In this document: in pieces, positions 18,385 through 27,481 of the stretch
Layout of the letters: the number at the start of each line of letters is the position of its first letter
Numbering within the stretch: the stretch's first letter is position 1
From: Mesorhizobium loti
Lineage (GTDB): Bacteria > Pseudomonadota > Alphaproteobacteria > Rhizobiales > Rhizobiaceae
Reading direction: 5' to 3'
DNA: 64,000 nt
Assembly (NCBI RefSeq): GCF_001510895.1
Contig: NZ_LPWA01000101.1
Coordinates: forward strand, 52,698-116,697
The notes under the pieces: generated by a model
Databases searched by the model: none
Told to the model about the DNA's origin: nothing
The model's input: the letters and a program-made list of their open reading frames with translations, nothing else
Made by a program: the position numbers and the translations under genes

Positions 18385-19500
18385 CTATTTGAGGGCCACC
18401 GGGGTCAGCTTGCCATCGACCTTCCGCCACTCAAATACGACGAAGCCCGGCTGCTTGATATCCCCCTTCTCATCATAGGAGATGGTGCCAAGCACGGTCG
18501 GGATGGCTGCGCCGGAATGAAGATAGTCCGAGGCCGCTTTCGGGTCGTCGGCTTTGGCCTTGGCGATCGCCTCGGCGAGGATCTGGGTGGCGGCATAGGC
18601 GTAGAGCGTGACGGCCTCGGTCGGTACGTTCTTCGCCTTCAGGTCGGCCACGGCGTTCTTGGCCTCGGGGAAAGTCGCGGGGTCGGGGAAGGACGTCATC
18701 AGCGTGCCGGCCGCGCCCTCGCCGCCGATGGCGCCGAACTCGCTGTTGGAAATGCCGTCGCCTCCCATCAGGATCGTCTTGACGCCCTGGTCGTGCATCT
18801 GGCGCACGATCAGCCCCGCCTCGGTGTGCTGGCCGCCATAGTAGACAAGGTCGGCGCCCGATTCCTTGATCTTGGCGACGAGCGCACTGTAGTCCTTCTC
18901 GCCGGGGTTGATCTCCTCGTGCAGCACTTCCTTGCCGCCGCCGGAATTGTAGGCCTTGGCCATCTCGTCGGCGAGGCCCTTGCCCGCGGTCGACTTGTCG
19001 TCGACGATCGCGACCTTCTTGTTCTTGAATTGCTCGAGCACGAATTTCGCCGCAATGACGCCCTGCTGGTCGTCGCGGCCGCAGGCGCGAAAAGCGTCCC
19101 ACAGGCCGCGCTCGGTGACCATCGGGTTGGTGGCCGTCGGCGTGACGAACAGGATGCCGTTCTCGGCATAGACTTCCGAAGCCGGAATGGTGACGCCGGA
19201 ATTGTAGTGGCCGACGACATAATGCACGCCGTCGGCGACGAACTTGTTGGCGACGGACACGCCCTGCTTGGGATCGGAGACGTCGTCGCCGACCGAGACG
19301 GAAAGTTTTTGGCCGAGCACGCCGCCATTGGCGTTGATGCGCGCCACCGCCGTCTCGACGCCGACGCGGTACTGCTCGCCATAGGCGGCGTTCGGGCCCG
19401 ACATCGGGCCGGCGACGCCGAGCAAAATATCGGCCCTGGCGGCGCCGGTGGCAGCGGCCGTCATCAGGGCAGCAGTCATCAATCGCAGAATCATGCGCAT
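18385..19500 (-). CDS. Branched-chain amino acid-type ABC transporter binding protein (LivK-like)
   Basis: 371 residues with signal peptide MRMILRLMTAALMTAAATGA. Typical LivJ/LivK segments follow: DILLGVAGPMSGPNAAYGEQ, INANGGVLGQKLSVSVGDDV, VNKF-like KFVADGVHYVVGHYNSGVTI and ISYDEKGDIKQPGFVVFEWR. The family binds branched-chain amino acids but also amides, urea or aromatic acids, so the ligand is open. No LivHMGF genes are adjacent, making this an orphan binding protein that must use a permease elsewhere. It lies 89 bases downstream of the SHMT-like gene. Confidence 0.92.
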   Translation of the reverse strand: MRMILRLMTAALMTAAATGAARADILLGVAGPMSGPNAAYGEQYRVGVETAVARINANGGVLGQKLSVSVGDDVSDPKQGVSVANKFVADGVHYVVGHYNSGVTIPASEVYAENGILFVTPTATNPMVTERGLWDAFRACGRDDQQGVIAAKFVLEQFKNKKVAIVDDKSTAGKGLADEMAKAYNSGGGKEVLHEEINPGEKDYSALVAKIKESGADLVYYGGQHTEAGLIVRQMHDQGVKTILMGGDGISNSEFGAIGGEGAAGTLMTSFPDPATFPEAKNAVADLKAKNVPTEAVTLYAYAATQILAEAIAKAKADDPKAASDYLHSGAAIPTVLGTISYDEKGDIKQPGFVVFEWRKVDGKLTPVALK

Positions 19501-19589
19501 GGTCTTTCCCCTTTGTTGAAGAAGGCGGGCTTCTCGCCCGCGGCCCCTTATTGTTGAGATGCGGGCTCCCTGCCCGCGGGTTCAGGCGC

Positions 19590-20911
19590 TCAGGTCACGA
19601 AGTGCAGTGTCATGAACCGGCGCCGGAATTCGCTGACGTCCTTCGCGACCTCCTCCGCCGCATCGTTGCCGCGCAGGCCCCTGGCGATGAGGGCGGCGAG
19701 CTCGGGCATGTCCTTCTCGGTCATGCCCCAGCGCACGATCTCCGGCGTGCCGAGGCGCAGGCCGTTCATGTCGCCCTCGACCACACCGACCGGCAGGCCG
19801 ATGCCGCAGGCGAGGATGTTCGCCCGCCGCAGCCGCTTTGCCGCCGCTTGCCCACCGCCGAATTCGGCCGCTTCAATGGCGAACTGGTGCGAAGTGGTGT
19901 GGCCTTTCGCGGTCGAGAACACCGGCAGGCCGCGTTCCGCGAGTTCCCCCGCCAGCGCCTTGGCGGCGCCGGCCATGGCGGCGGCATAGGCGCGGCCATG
20001 CTCCTTCCAGTCGAGCATGGTGATGGCCAAGGCGGCGGACTTCGCGGCGTCGAAATTCGCGGTCATGCCGGGAAAGGCGATGCGGTCCAGCTTCTCGGCG
20101 ATATCGGCATCGTTGGTGACGATCAGGCCTGAAGGCGGGCCGCCGAGGCTTTTATAGGTGCTCATCGTCATCAGATGGGCACCCTCCTCAAGCGGCTGCT
20201 GCCAGGCACGGCCGGCGATCATGCCGCAAAGATGCGCCGCGTCGAACAGCACCAGCGCGCCGACCTCGTCGGCGATCGCCCTGATCTCGCGGATGGGATG
20301 CGGCAGAAGGTTGAGGCTGCTGCCGATGGTGATCATTTTCGGCCTGAGCGTGCGGGCGAGCTGGCGCAGCTTCCCGACATCGACCGTGTAGCCGTCGGCG
20401 TCGACGGGCGCGGAATGGATCTCCAGCCCGTAGAGGCCGGCGCAGCCCGCCATATGGTGCGTGACATGGCCGCCGATGGCCGGCGGCGGCGCGATGATCT
20501 TGTCGCCCGGCCGCGCAGCGACCATGAAGGCGTAGAGATTGGCGATGCGCCCGAAGGCACGCGGATCTCGGCATATTTCGCGCCGAAGACCTCGGCGGCG
20601 AGCTCGGCGGCGATGACCTCGATGCGCTCCACGCCCTCCAGCCCCATCTCGTATTTGTCGCCGGGATAGCCGAGCGACGGGCGCGAGCCGAGGCCGGAAG
20701 CGAGCACCGCCTCGGCCTTCGGATTCATGACGTTGGTGGCCGGATTAAGGTTGACGCAGTCGGCCTCGTGGACTTGCCTGTTGAGCGCGATGCCGCCTTC
20801 GATCGCGGCAAGCACGGCGTCGCTCCCCTGCCCGCTTGTGGTCTTCGCCAGCGCCTGGATAAAATCCTCGCAATGGGCGGGAACCCAGGGCCTGCGGACA
20901 AGAGCGGTCAT
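19590..20911 (-). CDS. Serine hydroxymethyltransferase-like PLP enzyme, frameshifted as sequenced
   Basis: About 440 residues after correction. The start at 20911 follows GGAGG by 5 bases. The N-terminal part includes VNLNPATNVMNPKAEAVLAS and SRPSLGYPGDKYEMG, as in GlyA. Near 20546 one base is lost (GCGATC reads GCATC in the coding strand), and the next frame goes on through ANLYAFMVAARPGDKIIAPP, the aspartate motif VLFDAAHLCGMIAGRAW and the PLP lysine in MSTYKSLGGPPSG. GlyA proper has THKTLRGPRGG there, so this is a divergent paralogue whose substrate may differ from serine/glycine. It is divergent from the hydroxylase operon. Confidence 0.85.
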
Positions 20912-21157
20912 TGAAGCCTCCACATTGCCGGATCAAATGTCCGGATTAATTAGAGGCATGGTGGAGGCTTGGCCGGCCGGGCGCAAACGAGTAGTTCTAG
21001 CGGCTAGGCTTAGAAAATTTAGGGGTAGGAATTAGGGCAATGCGCCTGACTTGGATGGTGCAATGCAGGAAGCGGATGGCCATTATGAGGAGAGTCTTTA
21101 TAACGGTCCCAAGATTCATAACGATCACTGAGATTTGCCATTAGCTATGGGGAGACG

Positions 21158-22017
21158 ATGCGCTACATACGTCCGCAATCAATGGAAGATGCCGTAGGCC
21201 TGTTGGCCGGGGCGGCCGGCCCGGCCGCCATTCTCGCCGGGGGCAGCGACCTGCTGGTCAGGATGAAGGGCGGCTTTGTCGAGCCCGAGCTGATCGTCGA
21301 CATCAAGGCGATCGAGGGTTTAAGCGAAATCACGGAAACGGCAGACGGTTTCAGGATCGGCGCCGCGGCGCCCTGCGCGGTGCTGGGCGAGAACGCTGCG
21401 CTGAAGAAGGCATGGCCGGGCGTCGTCGAGGCGGCGAAGCTGATCGGCTCCAAGCAGGTGCAGGGGCGCTGCACCATCGTCGCAATCTCTGCAACGCCTC
21501 GCCCGCCGCCGACAGCGTGCCGGCACTGGTGGCCGCCGGCGCCAAGGCGGTTGTCGTCGGGCCGAATGGCAAGCGCACCATTGCCGTGGAGGCCGTGCCG
21601 ACCGGGCCGGGCCGGACTTCTTTGGCCAAGGGCGAGATCATCGAGGCGATCCTGCTCGACAAGCGCGCGCCGCATGCGGGCGATGCCTATCAGCGCTTCA
21701 TCCCGCGTACCGAAATGGATATCGCGGTGGTGAGCGCCGGCGTCAACCTGACGCTCGATGCTAACGACGTGGTCAAATCGGCGCGCGTGGCGCTGGGCGC
21801 CGCCGCACCGACGGTGCTGCTGGTCGAGGAAGCGGCGCAAGTTCTCACCGGCTCGAAGCTGGATGAGGGAACACTCGAGCGGCTGGCAAAGATCTGCGCC
21901 GGCGCCTGCCGTCCCATCGACGACAAGCGGGGCACCATCGAATTCAGACGGAAAGTCGCGGGCGTGCTGGCCAGACGGGTCGCGGAAATCGCCTACAAGC
22001 GTGCAGGAGGCAAGTGA
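21158..22017 (+). CDS. Molybdenum hydroxylase, FAD-binding medium subunit, frameshifted as sequenced
   Basis: CoxM/XdhB-type subunit of about 286 residues. FAD segment GPAAILAGGSDLLVRMKGGF at residues 24-43, then IGAAAPCAVLGENAALKKAW. Near 21481 a G is missing (GGC reads GC), and the next frame gives NLCNASPAADSVPALVAAGA, the second FAD motif usually written GN(I/L)xxASP. The C-terminal domain ends VAEIAYKRAGGK. It passes electrons from the Fe-S subunit via FAD to the acceptor. First gene of a three-gene operon, stop overlapping the next start (TGATG). Confidence 0.9.
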
Positions 22018-22493
22018 TGGCCGGTGTAGCGGTTTCAACGACAATCAACGGCGATCACGTCGAGTATCTCTGCCAGCCCGACGAGACGCTGCTCGACGTG
22101 CTGCGCGACCGGCTCGGCCTGACCGGCGCCAAGGAAGGCTGCGGCACCGGCGACTGCGGCGCCTGCAGCGTCATCCTCGACGACCGGCTGGTGTGCTCCT
22201 GCCTGGTGCTCGGCGCGGAAGCGGAAGGGAGGCAGGTCGAGACCATCGAGGGCATGGCGCATGGCGACCAGCTGCATCCGCTGCAGCAGAAATTCCTGGA
22301 GCACGCGGCCTTGCAATGCGGCATCTGCACGCCGGGTTTCCTGATCGCGGCCAAGGACCTTTTGGCCAAGAACCCCTCGCCGACCGAGGAGGAAATCCGC
22401 TTCGGCCTCGCAGGGAACCTGTGCCGCTGCACCGGCTATGACAAGATCGTGCGCGCCGTCCAGGACGCGGCAAACGTGATGAAGGGAGCCTGA
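22017..22493 (+). CDS. Molybdenum hydroxylase, 2Fe-2S small subunit
   Basis: 158 residues, CoxS/XdhC-type. The start is the ATG at 22017, six bases after AGGAGG. It carries both clusters: plant-type ferredoxin ligands in EGCGTGDCGACSV (residues 40-52) with the distal CSC, and the C-terminal helical cluster CGICTPGF plus NLCRCTGY. It transfers electrons from Mo to FAD. The stop is 2 bases before the large-subunit start. Confidence 0.95.
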   Translation: MAGVAVSTTINGDHVEYLCQPDETLLDVLRDRLGLTGAKEGCGTGDCGACSVILDDRLVCSCLVLGAEAEGRQVETIEGMAHGDQLHPLQQKFLEHAALQCGICTPGFLIAAKDLLAKNPSPTEEEIRFGLAGNLCRCTGYDKIVRAVQDAANVMKGA

Positions 22494-22495
22494 CG

Positions 22496-24760
22496 ATGAA
22501 TTTCGATCCGCGCTACTCGGGACGCAATTTCTCTTCCGTCGGCACGCGCCCCATCCGCCCCGACGGCGTCGACAAGGTGACCGGACGCGCCCGCTACGGC
22601 GCCGACTTCAACATGGCCGGGCAGCTTGTGGGCCGCATCCTGCGCAGCCCGCACGCGCATGCCGTCATCAGGAAGATCGACACTTCGAAGGCCGAAAAGC
22701 TGGCCGGCGTGAAGGCGGTGATCACGGCGAAAGACCTGCCCGACCTCACCGACGGCGATGCCGCGATGTACGACATCCTCGACAACTCGATGGCGCGCAA
22801 GAAGGCGCTCTATGACGGCCATGCGGTGGCCGCGGTCGCCGCGATCGATGCCCGCACCGCCAGGCAGGCGCTGAAGCTGATCGAGGTCGACTACGAGGTG
22901 CTGCCGCATGTGACCGACGTCGACGAGGCGATGAACCACCACGCCCCGCTGATCAACGACGCCATCTTCACCGAGGGCCTCGAGGAAAAGCCGGTAAAAC
23001 CCTCCAACGTCACCAAGCGCACGCAATATGGCCATGGCGACATCCATCAGGGTTTCGCCGAGGCCGATTTCGTTATCGAGCGCTCCTTCAAGACCGAGCA
23101 GACGCACCAGGGCTATATCGAGCCGCATGCCTGCGTGGCGAGCGTCAATCCGGATGGCACCGCGGACCTGTGGGTCTGCACGCAAGGCCACTTCGTCTAC
23201 CGCCAGCACTGCGCCCAGCTGCTCGGCATGGAGGCCTCGAAGCTGCGCGTCACCTCCTCCGAGATCGGCGGCGGTTTCGGCGGCAAGACCCATGTCTGGG
23301 CCGAGCCGGTGGCGCTTGCTTTGTCAAGGAAGGCAGGCCGCCCGGTGAAGCTGGTGATGACCCGCGACGAGGTGTTTCGCGCCTCGGGCCCGACCAGCGC
23401 CACCTCGATCGACGTCAGAATAGGCGCCCGCAAGGACGGCACGATCACCGCCGCCGAAGCGACGCTGCGCTATAGCTGCGGCCCCTATGCCGGCATGTGG
23501 GCCGAGATCGGGGCGATGACGGCGTTCGCTTGCTACAAGCTCGAGAACGTCAAGACCGTCGGCTACGAAGTGCTGGTCAACCGGCCGAAGACCGCGGCCT
23601 ATCGCGCGCCCTCGGCGCCGATGGCGGCCTTCGCGGTGGAAAGCGCTGTCGACGAGCTCGCCAAGGAAATCGGCATGGACCCGGTCGACTTCCGCATCAA
23701 GAACGCCGCGCAGGAAGGCACTAGAGCCTCCTACGGCCCGGTCTACGGCCCGATCGGCATCGGCCCGACGCTGGAGGCGGTTAAGAGCCATCCGCACATG
23801 AAGGCGCCGCTGGGCACGAACCAGGGGCGCGGCATGGCCTGCGGCTTCTGGTTCAATTTTGGCGGCCAGACCTGCACCGATCTCAACATCGGCATGGACG
23901 GCTCGGTCTCTTTAGCCGTCGGCACGGTGGATGTCGGCGGTTCGCGCGCGTCGCTGTCGCTGGTGGCGGCGGAAGAGCTCGGCATCGACTATTCCCAGGT
24001 CAAGGCGATCGTCGCCGATACCTCTTCCCTCGGTTACAACGACATGACCGACGGCAGCCGCGGCACTTTCTCGTCGTCGATGGCGACCATCTCGGCCGCC
24101 CGCAACGCGATCAAGGTGCTGCGCGAGCGCGCCGCGCAGATGTGGGACATCGGCGTCGATGACGTTGTGTGGGAAAAGGGCCATGCCGTCGCCAAGGGCG
24201 AGAAGCACGGCAATCTCGGCAAACTGTCGCTGAAGGAGATCGCGGCGCAGTCCGGCAAGACCGGCGGGCCGATCGCCGGCCACAGCGAGCTCGTCGCCGA
24301 CGGCGCGGGCGTGTCCTTCGCCACCCATATCTGCGACATCGAGGTCGACCCCGAGACCGGCTCGACCAGGGTGCTGCGCTACACGGTGGTGCAGGACGCC
24401 GGCAAGGCGGTGCACCCGACCTATGTCGAGGGCCAGTACCAGGGCGGTGCCGCGCAAGGCATCGGCTGGGCGCTCAACGAGGAGTATATCTACGGCAAGG
24501 ACGGGCGGCTGCAGAACCCCGGCTTCCTCGACTACCGCATCCCGGTGTGCTCCGACCTGCCGATGATCGACACGCAGATCCTGGAAATCCCCAACCCCAA
24601 CCACCCCTACGGGGTGCGCGGCGTCGGCGAGACCTCGATCGTGCCGCCGCTTGCGGCGATCGCCAATGCGGTGTCGAACGCGGTGGGCGTGCGCATGACG
24701 CACATCCCGATGTCGCCGCCGCGCATCCTGGCAGCGCTCGAGGCCGAACGGGAAGGGTAA
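22496..24760 (+). CDS. Molybdenum hydroxylase, molybdopterin-binding large subunit
   Basis: 754-residue CoxL/XdhA-like subunit holding Mo-cytosine dinucleotide. Motifs: GRARYGADFNMAGQLVGRIL at the N-terminus, the Mo-site segment SEIGGGFGGKTHVW near residue 258, AYRAPSAPMAAFAVESAVDE near 369, and the catalytic base Glu in GVRGVGETSIVPP near 714. It lacks the AYXCSFR loop of true CO dehydrogenase, so it hydroxylates an organic aldehyde, purine or N-heterocycle instead. The substrate is unknown. The neighbouring SHMT-like and LivK-like genes hint at an amino-acid or purine-derived compound (inference). Confidence 0.94.
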   Translation: MNFDPRYSGRNFSSVGTRPIRPDGVDKVTGRARYGADFNMAGQLVGRILRSPHAHAVIRKIDTSKAEKLAGVKAVITAKDLPDLTDGDAAMYDILDNSMARKKALYDGHAVAAVAAIDARTARQALKLIEVDYEVLPHVTDVDEAMNHHAPLINDAIFTEGLEEKPVKPSNVTKRTQYGHGDIHQGFAEADFVIERSFKTEQTHQGYIEPHACVASVNPDGTADLWVCTQGHFVYRQHCAQLLGMEASKLRVTSSEIGGGFGGKTHVWAEPVALALSRKAGRPVKLVMTRDEVFRASGPTSATSIDVRIGARKDGTITAAEATLRYSCGPYAGMWAEIGAMTAFACYKLENVKTVGYEVLVNRPKTAAYRAPSAPMAAFAVESAVDELAKEIGMDPVDFRIKNAAQEGTRASYGPVYGPIGIGPTLEAVKSHPHMKAPLGTNQGRGMACGFWFNFGGQTCTDLNIGMDGSVSLAVGTVDVGGSRASLSLVAAEELGIDYSQVKAIVADTSSLGYNDMTDGSRGTFSSSMATISAARNAIKVLRERAAQMWDIGVDDVVWEKGHAVAKGEKHGNLGKLSLKEIAAQSGKTGGPIAGHSELVADGAGVSFATHICDIEVDPETGSTRVLRYTVVQDAGKAVHPTYVEGQYQGGAAQGIGWALNEEYIYGKDGRLQNPGFLDYRIPVCSDLPMIDTQILEIPNPNHPYGVRGVGETSIVPPLAAIANAVSNAVGVRMTHIPMSPPRILAALEAEREG

Positions 24761-24820
24761 TGCCGAAAAGCGCGAAGCGGTTTTTGGCTGACATCACCAC
24801 CGGATGAGGATCTGGAGGCA

Positions 24821-25066
24821 ATGGTCGAAGTCACGCTCTGGGGCTCGCTCAGCGTCGCCGCCGGAGGCAAGGACAGGCTCGACATCGAGGCCAAGGACAT
24901 CAGGGAGCTGTTCCGCAAACTTGCGGAACAGTATCCCGCCTTCGAACCCCTGATCGATCGCGGCATCGCGGTGGCGATCGACGGGACGATCTATCGCGAC
25001 ACGTGGTCGAAGAAGCTGCCCGAGGGGTCGGAGATTTTTCTGCTGCCGCGATTGGCGGGGGGGTGA
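24821..25066 (+). CDS. MoaD/ThiS family sulfur-carrier protein
   Basis: 81 residues, beta-grasp fold: MVEVTLWGSLSVAAGGKDRL, IRELFRKLAEQYPAFEPLID and the conserved end GSEIFLLPRLAGG. The terminal Gly-Gly is the thiocarboxylate-forming tail of MoaD/ThiS proteins. It lies 60 bases after the hydroxylase large subunit, so it probably serves molybdopterin synthesis or maturation of that enzyme. A damaged second copy follows at 25248. Confidence 0.88.
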   Translation: MVEVTLWGSLSVAAGGKDRLDIEAKDIRELFRKLAEQYPAFEPLIDRGIAVAIDGTIYRDTWSKKLPEGSEIFLLPRLAGG

Positions 25067-25247
25067 GACGCCTTCCCCTTCCCCGTTCGTTCAAAGTGAA
25101 AAGCGGCAGCTTTTCGCCCGGACTCTGGATAAGCTGGAGTCTGGCTTATGGCATATGGGGTTTATCCCTGGCCTTAAGGCGCGCCTTATCCGAGAGCGGA
25201 ATTGCGGCGTGCTTGCAAGGGCTTGTGGTGTGGCCCTAACGGGACGG

Positions 25248-25425
25248 CTGACGATCGAAGTCACGCTCGGTGGCTCGCTCAGCGCCGTCGCCGGAGGCAA
25301 GGACAAGCTCGACATCGAGGCGAAGGACATAAGGGAGCTGTTCCGCAATTTCCCGCCTCCGAGCCTCTGATCGATCGCGGCATTGCGGTTGCGATCGACG
25401 GAACGATCTATAAAAATACCTGGTG
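25248..25425 (+). pseudogene. Decayed tandem copy of the MoaD-like gene
   Basis: The sequence parallels 24824-25000: TIEVTLGGSLSAVAGGKDKL and DIEAKDIRELFR read in one frame. A deletion of about 13 bases then shifts the frame, and the copy resumes as EPLIDRGIAVAIDGTIYKNT before ending at about 25425. No start codon, no Gly-Gly end. Identity by eye is about 85 percent. The break coincides with the left edge of the lower-GC island. Confidence 0.8.
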
Positions 25426-25461
25426 GAATCGGTATATTATCAAACTAAACACGAGTTGAAG

Positions 25462-26106
25462 ATGACCGAGCGCAGTTTCCGGCGATACACAAATTTGGCT
25501 GCGACTCTTCACATTCTACGCAATCGTTGTCTTACGTTGCTAAGTCCTGAGACGTGGGACGATAAGAACGACGCATTCTTTATGGCTGAATACAAGCGCA
25601 TCATGAACGTCAGGAGCGTGCTAGCTATTTGCCTCGCGGTTCGAGAAGAGACGTACCACCATTGGCAAGTCTTTTCTCGTGGTGCAGACGGGGTTTGCAT
25701 AGAGTTCGATGCGGATAAGCTGCTGGAAGCGTTCGATCACGCAGCTGGTGTTCGGCATAAAAGTGTCAGGTACGAGTTGCTTCAAGACGTCCGAACGATG
25801 AATGACGTTGATGTAGAACGCTTGCCGTTCATGAAACGTTGGCCATACGGCGACGAGAGCGAGTATCGCGCCGTGTATGTCGACGAGAAGGTGGAGAAAC
25901 CATCCCACGACGTCCCAATTGCGATCGGCTCGATCAACCGGATTACCTTGAGCCCATGGCTTGCGCCGGCTCTGGTCCCGGCAGTGAAGGAAACCATCAA
26001 ATCGCTGCAAGGATGCTCAAATCTCAAAGTTTACCGGTCGACATTGATAGATAATCGACAGTGGAAGAAGCTCACCGGCCGTGTAGCCGTGCCGATCGCC
26101 CCGTGA
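25462..26106 (+). CDS. DUF2971-like protein (island gene 1)
   Basis: 214 residues. It follows the DUF2971 layout: FRRYTNLAATLHILRNRCLT at the start, LLSPETWDDKNDAFFMAEYK where the family has its S--SFNDP-E motif, AICLAVREETYHHWQVFSRG then GVCIEFDADKLL, and ESEYRAVYVDE near the end. DUF2971 proteins are of unknown activity but recur in mobile and anti-phage neighbourhoods. ATG at 25462 was preferred to an upstream start because the family begins there. Base composition is clearly lower in GC than the hydroxylase operon. First of three plus-strand island genes. Confidence 0.7.
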   Translation: MTERSFRRYTNLAATLHILRNRCLTLLSPETWDDKNDAFFMAEYKRIMNVRSVLAICLAVREETYHHWQVFSRGADGVCIEFDADKLLEAFDHAAGVRHKSVRYELLQDVRTMNDVDVERLPFMKRWPYGDESEYRAVYVDEKVEKPSHDVPIAIGSINRITLSPWLAPALVPAVKETIKSLQGCSNLKVYRSTLIDNRQWKKLTGRVAVPIAP

Positions 26107-26241
26107 ACTCTAGAATCACCTCTCGAGTGGCGAGGATGGTGAGGCAGTTGTTGCACGGATCCTCCATGCGAATGATGGATCTGCGTAGAGCGCAAGGAGC
26201 GGAAGTCGCCTCATCAATGTCAGTTCGTATAGGCTTTGTAA

Positions 26242-27012
26242 ATGTCGCCAAAATTTCTCAAGAAGTACATATTGCCGTCCGACAATCATAGTTTCGTCGG
26301 ACGTATATACGATCTTTCTATCGTCTTGATGCATTTCGATACGTACGATGAACTTTCAAAACATGCCGATTGTAAGTACGCTTACGACGTCAATGACGTC
26401 CTATCGGCGCTGACGCGGCGGACTGAGTCTCTCAATATGGTTGGCGGCATGCTGTGGCCAACCAATACTCCGAAGAATTTTAAGGAATTTCCCGTTTCAC
26501 GCTACGAATGGCTCACGGTGACAGCGGACGTATTCCTAGTGCGCTATATCTCTGTGGTGGATTGCGCAATGATCCTCGTTAACGAGGTGTTCGAGTGTGG
26601 CTTATCGTTCGAAGCCTGTACAATGCAGAACTTGAAGCGGAGACCAATACCGCAAAAGGTTTTGATCCATCTCGGAGAAATGATTAGTGATCAAGGGCTC
26701 TTGCGCAAGGAGCGTAACAGCCGCTTTCACCATGGGTCTGAACGAGGCTTTAGCTCGGACGATCAGATGTTTTGGATCGGAGCCTTGTTTGAGCACCGAT
26801 ACAAAGAGGCGGTCGGTCAGAACGGCCGACCGCTTCCCATTGAGCGGCTATTCCGAGAGGGACTCGTTGAACTTCAAAGGGAGTTCAACGGCGTCATGAG
26901 GAAGGTTGTGAAGCAACTTAATCGCCTTTACGATATGCTTGAACCAGAATTTGAAAGCCGCTTCTCACCGAAGTTCCGGGCAGGCCCTTTCGCGCATAGA
27001 GGGACAGCCTAA
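26242..27012 (+). CDS. HEPN-like protein with R-x4-H motif (island gene 2)
   Basis: 256 residues, largely helical, no signal or TM. The segment RKERNSRFHHGSER holds R158-NSRF-H163, the R-x4-6-H signature of HEPN ribonucleases, preceded by helices with conserved hydrophobics (YISVVDCAMILVNEVFECGL). It resembles HEPN-like proteins such as the Cthe_2314 group, but the match is from the motif and helix pattern only. HEPN proteins often cut tRNA or mRNA in toxin-antitoxin and abortive-infection systems. It starts 135 bases after gene 1 and ends 1 base before gene 3. Confidence 0.6.
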   Translation: MSPKFLKKYILPSDNHSFVGRIYDLSIVLMHFDTYDELSKHADCKYAYDVNDVLSALTRRTESLNMVGGMLWPTNTPKNFKEFPVSRYEWLTVTADVFLVRYISVVDCAMILVNEVFECGLSFEACTMQNLKRRPIPQKVLIHLGEMISDQGLLRKERNSRFHHGSERGFSSDDQMFWIGALFEHRYKEAVGQNGRPLPIERLFREGLVELQREFNGVMRKVVKQLNRLYDMLEPEFESRFSPKFRAGPFAHRGTA

Positions 27013-27013
27013 A

Positions 27014-27481
27014 ATGTTCTTCAAGGAAGCCGGAACCGTCATGCCGATCTGGCAGATCCACCGTGTGGATCCCGGCTTCATCTACGTCATCGAAAGCCAC
27101 GGCCGATACAAGATCGGGAAGACCAAGCGTGCCGAGGACCGCCTTAAAGCCGCGAGCACCTGGCTGCCCGATATGATGCTAATCGGGTTCAAGCCTTTTT
27201 GGGGCGTCTCCTATCACGAGCGGCAGTTGCACACCGGGTTCGCCAGGTACTGGTATGCGAAAGAGTGGTTCAACTTCGAAGGAGATGACGGCGTTCGTGA
27301 CCTGCTACTTGAGGGCTTTTCGGCCTTCAGTGACGACAGCCCCGACCGTAATTCGGTCGATTTCATCTACTGGTTCAATGGCGAAGGCATGGCCGAATTC
27401 TTGATTGAGATGGATCAGCAAAAGCTCTCTCTGCCGAAATTTCAAAAGCAGGAATCGTTCAATCAGAAACGACGTAGCTAG
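27014..27481 (+). CDS. GIY-YIG nuclease-like protein (MUG113/T5orf172 type; island gene 3)
   Basis: 155 residues, start at ATG 27014 right after the HEPN gene stop. GFIYVIESHGRYKIGKTKRA (residues 21-40) contains the IYVI and YKIGKT strands, followed by the catalytic-type Arg43 in EDRLKAAS, a conserved His/Glu pair in YHERQLHTGF and KEWFNFEGD near residue 83. This is the T5orf172/MUG113 branch of GIY-YIG nucleases, common in phage and mobile elements. It should cut DNA, target unknown. Near-zero spacing suggests co-translation with gene 2. It overlaps the convergent ParB-like gene by 4 bases. Confidence 0.8.
   Translation: MFFKEAGTVMPIWQIHRVDPGFIYVIESHGRYKIGKTKRAEDRLKAASTWLPDMMLIGFKPFWGVSYHERQLHTGFARYWYAKEWFNFEGDDGVRDLLLEGFSAFSDDSPDRNSVDFIYWFNGEGMAEFLIEMDQQKLSLPKFQKQESFNQKRRS

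Noticed and set aside
17884..19557. Plus-strand open frame of 557 codons
   Set aside because: Antisense to the LysR and LivK-like genes, which have clear domains.
22496..24760. Carbon monoxide dehydrogenase large subunit
   Set aside because: The AYxCSFR active-site loop of true CoxL is absent, so a general Mo hydroxylase call is safer.
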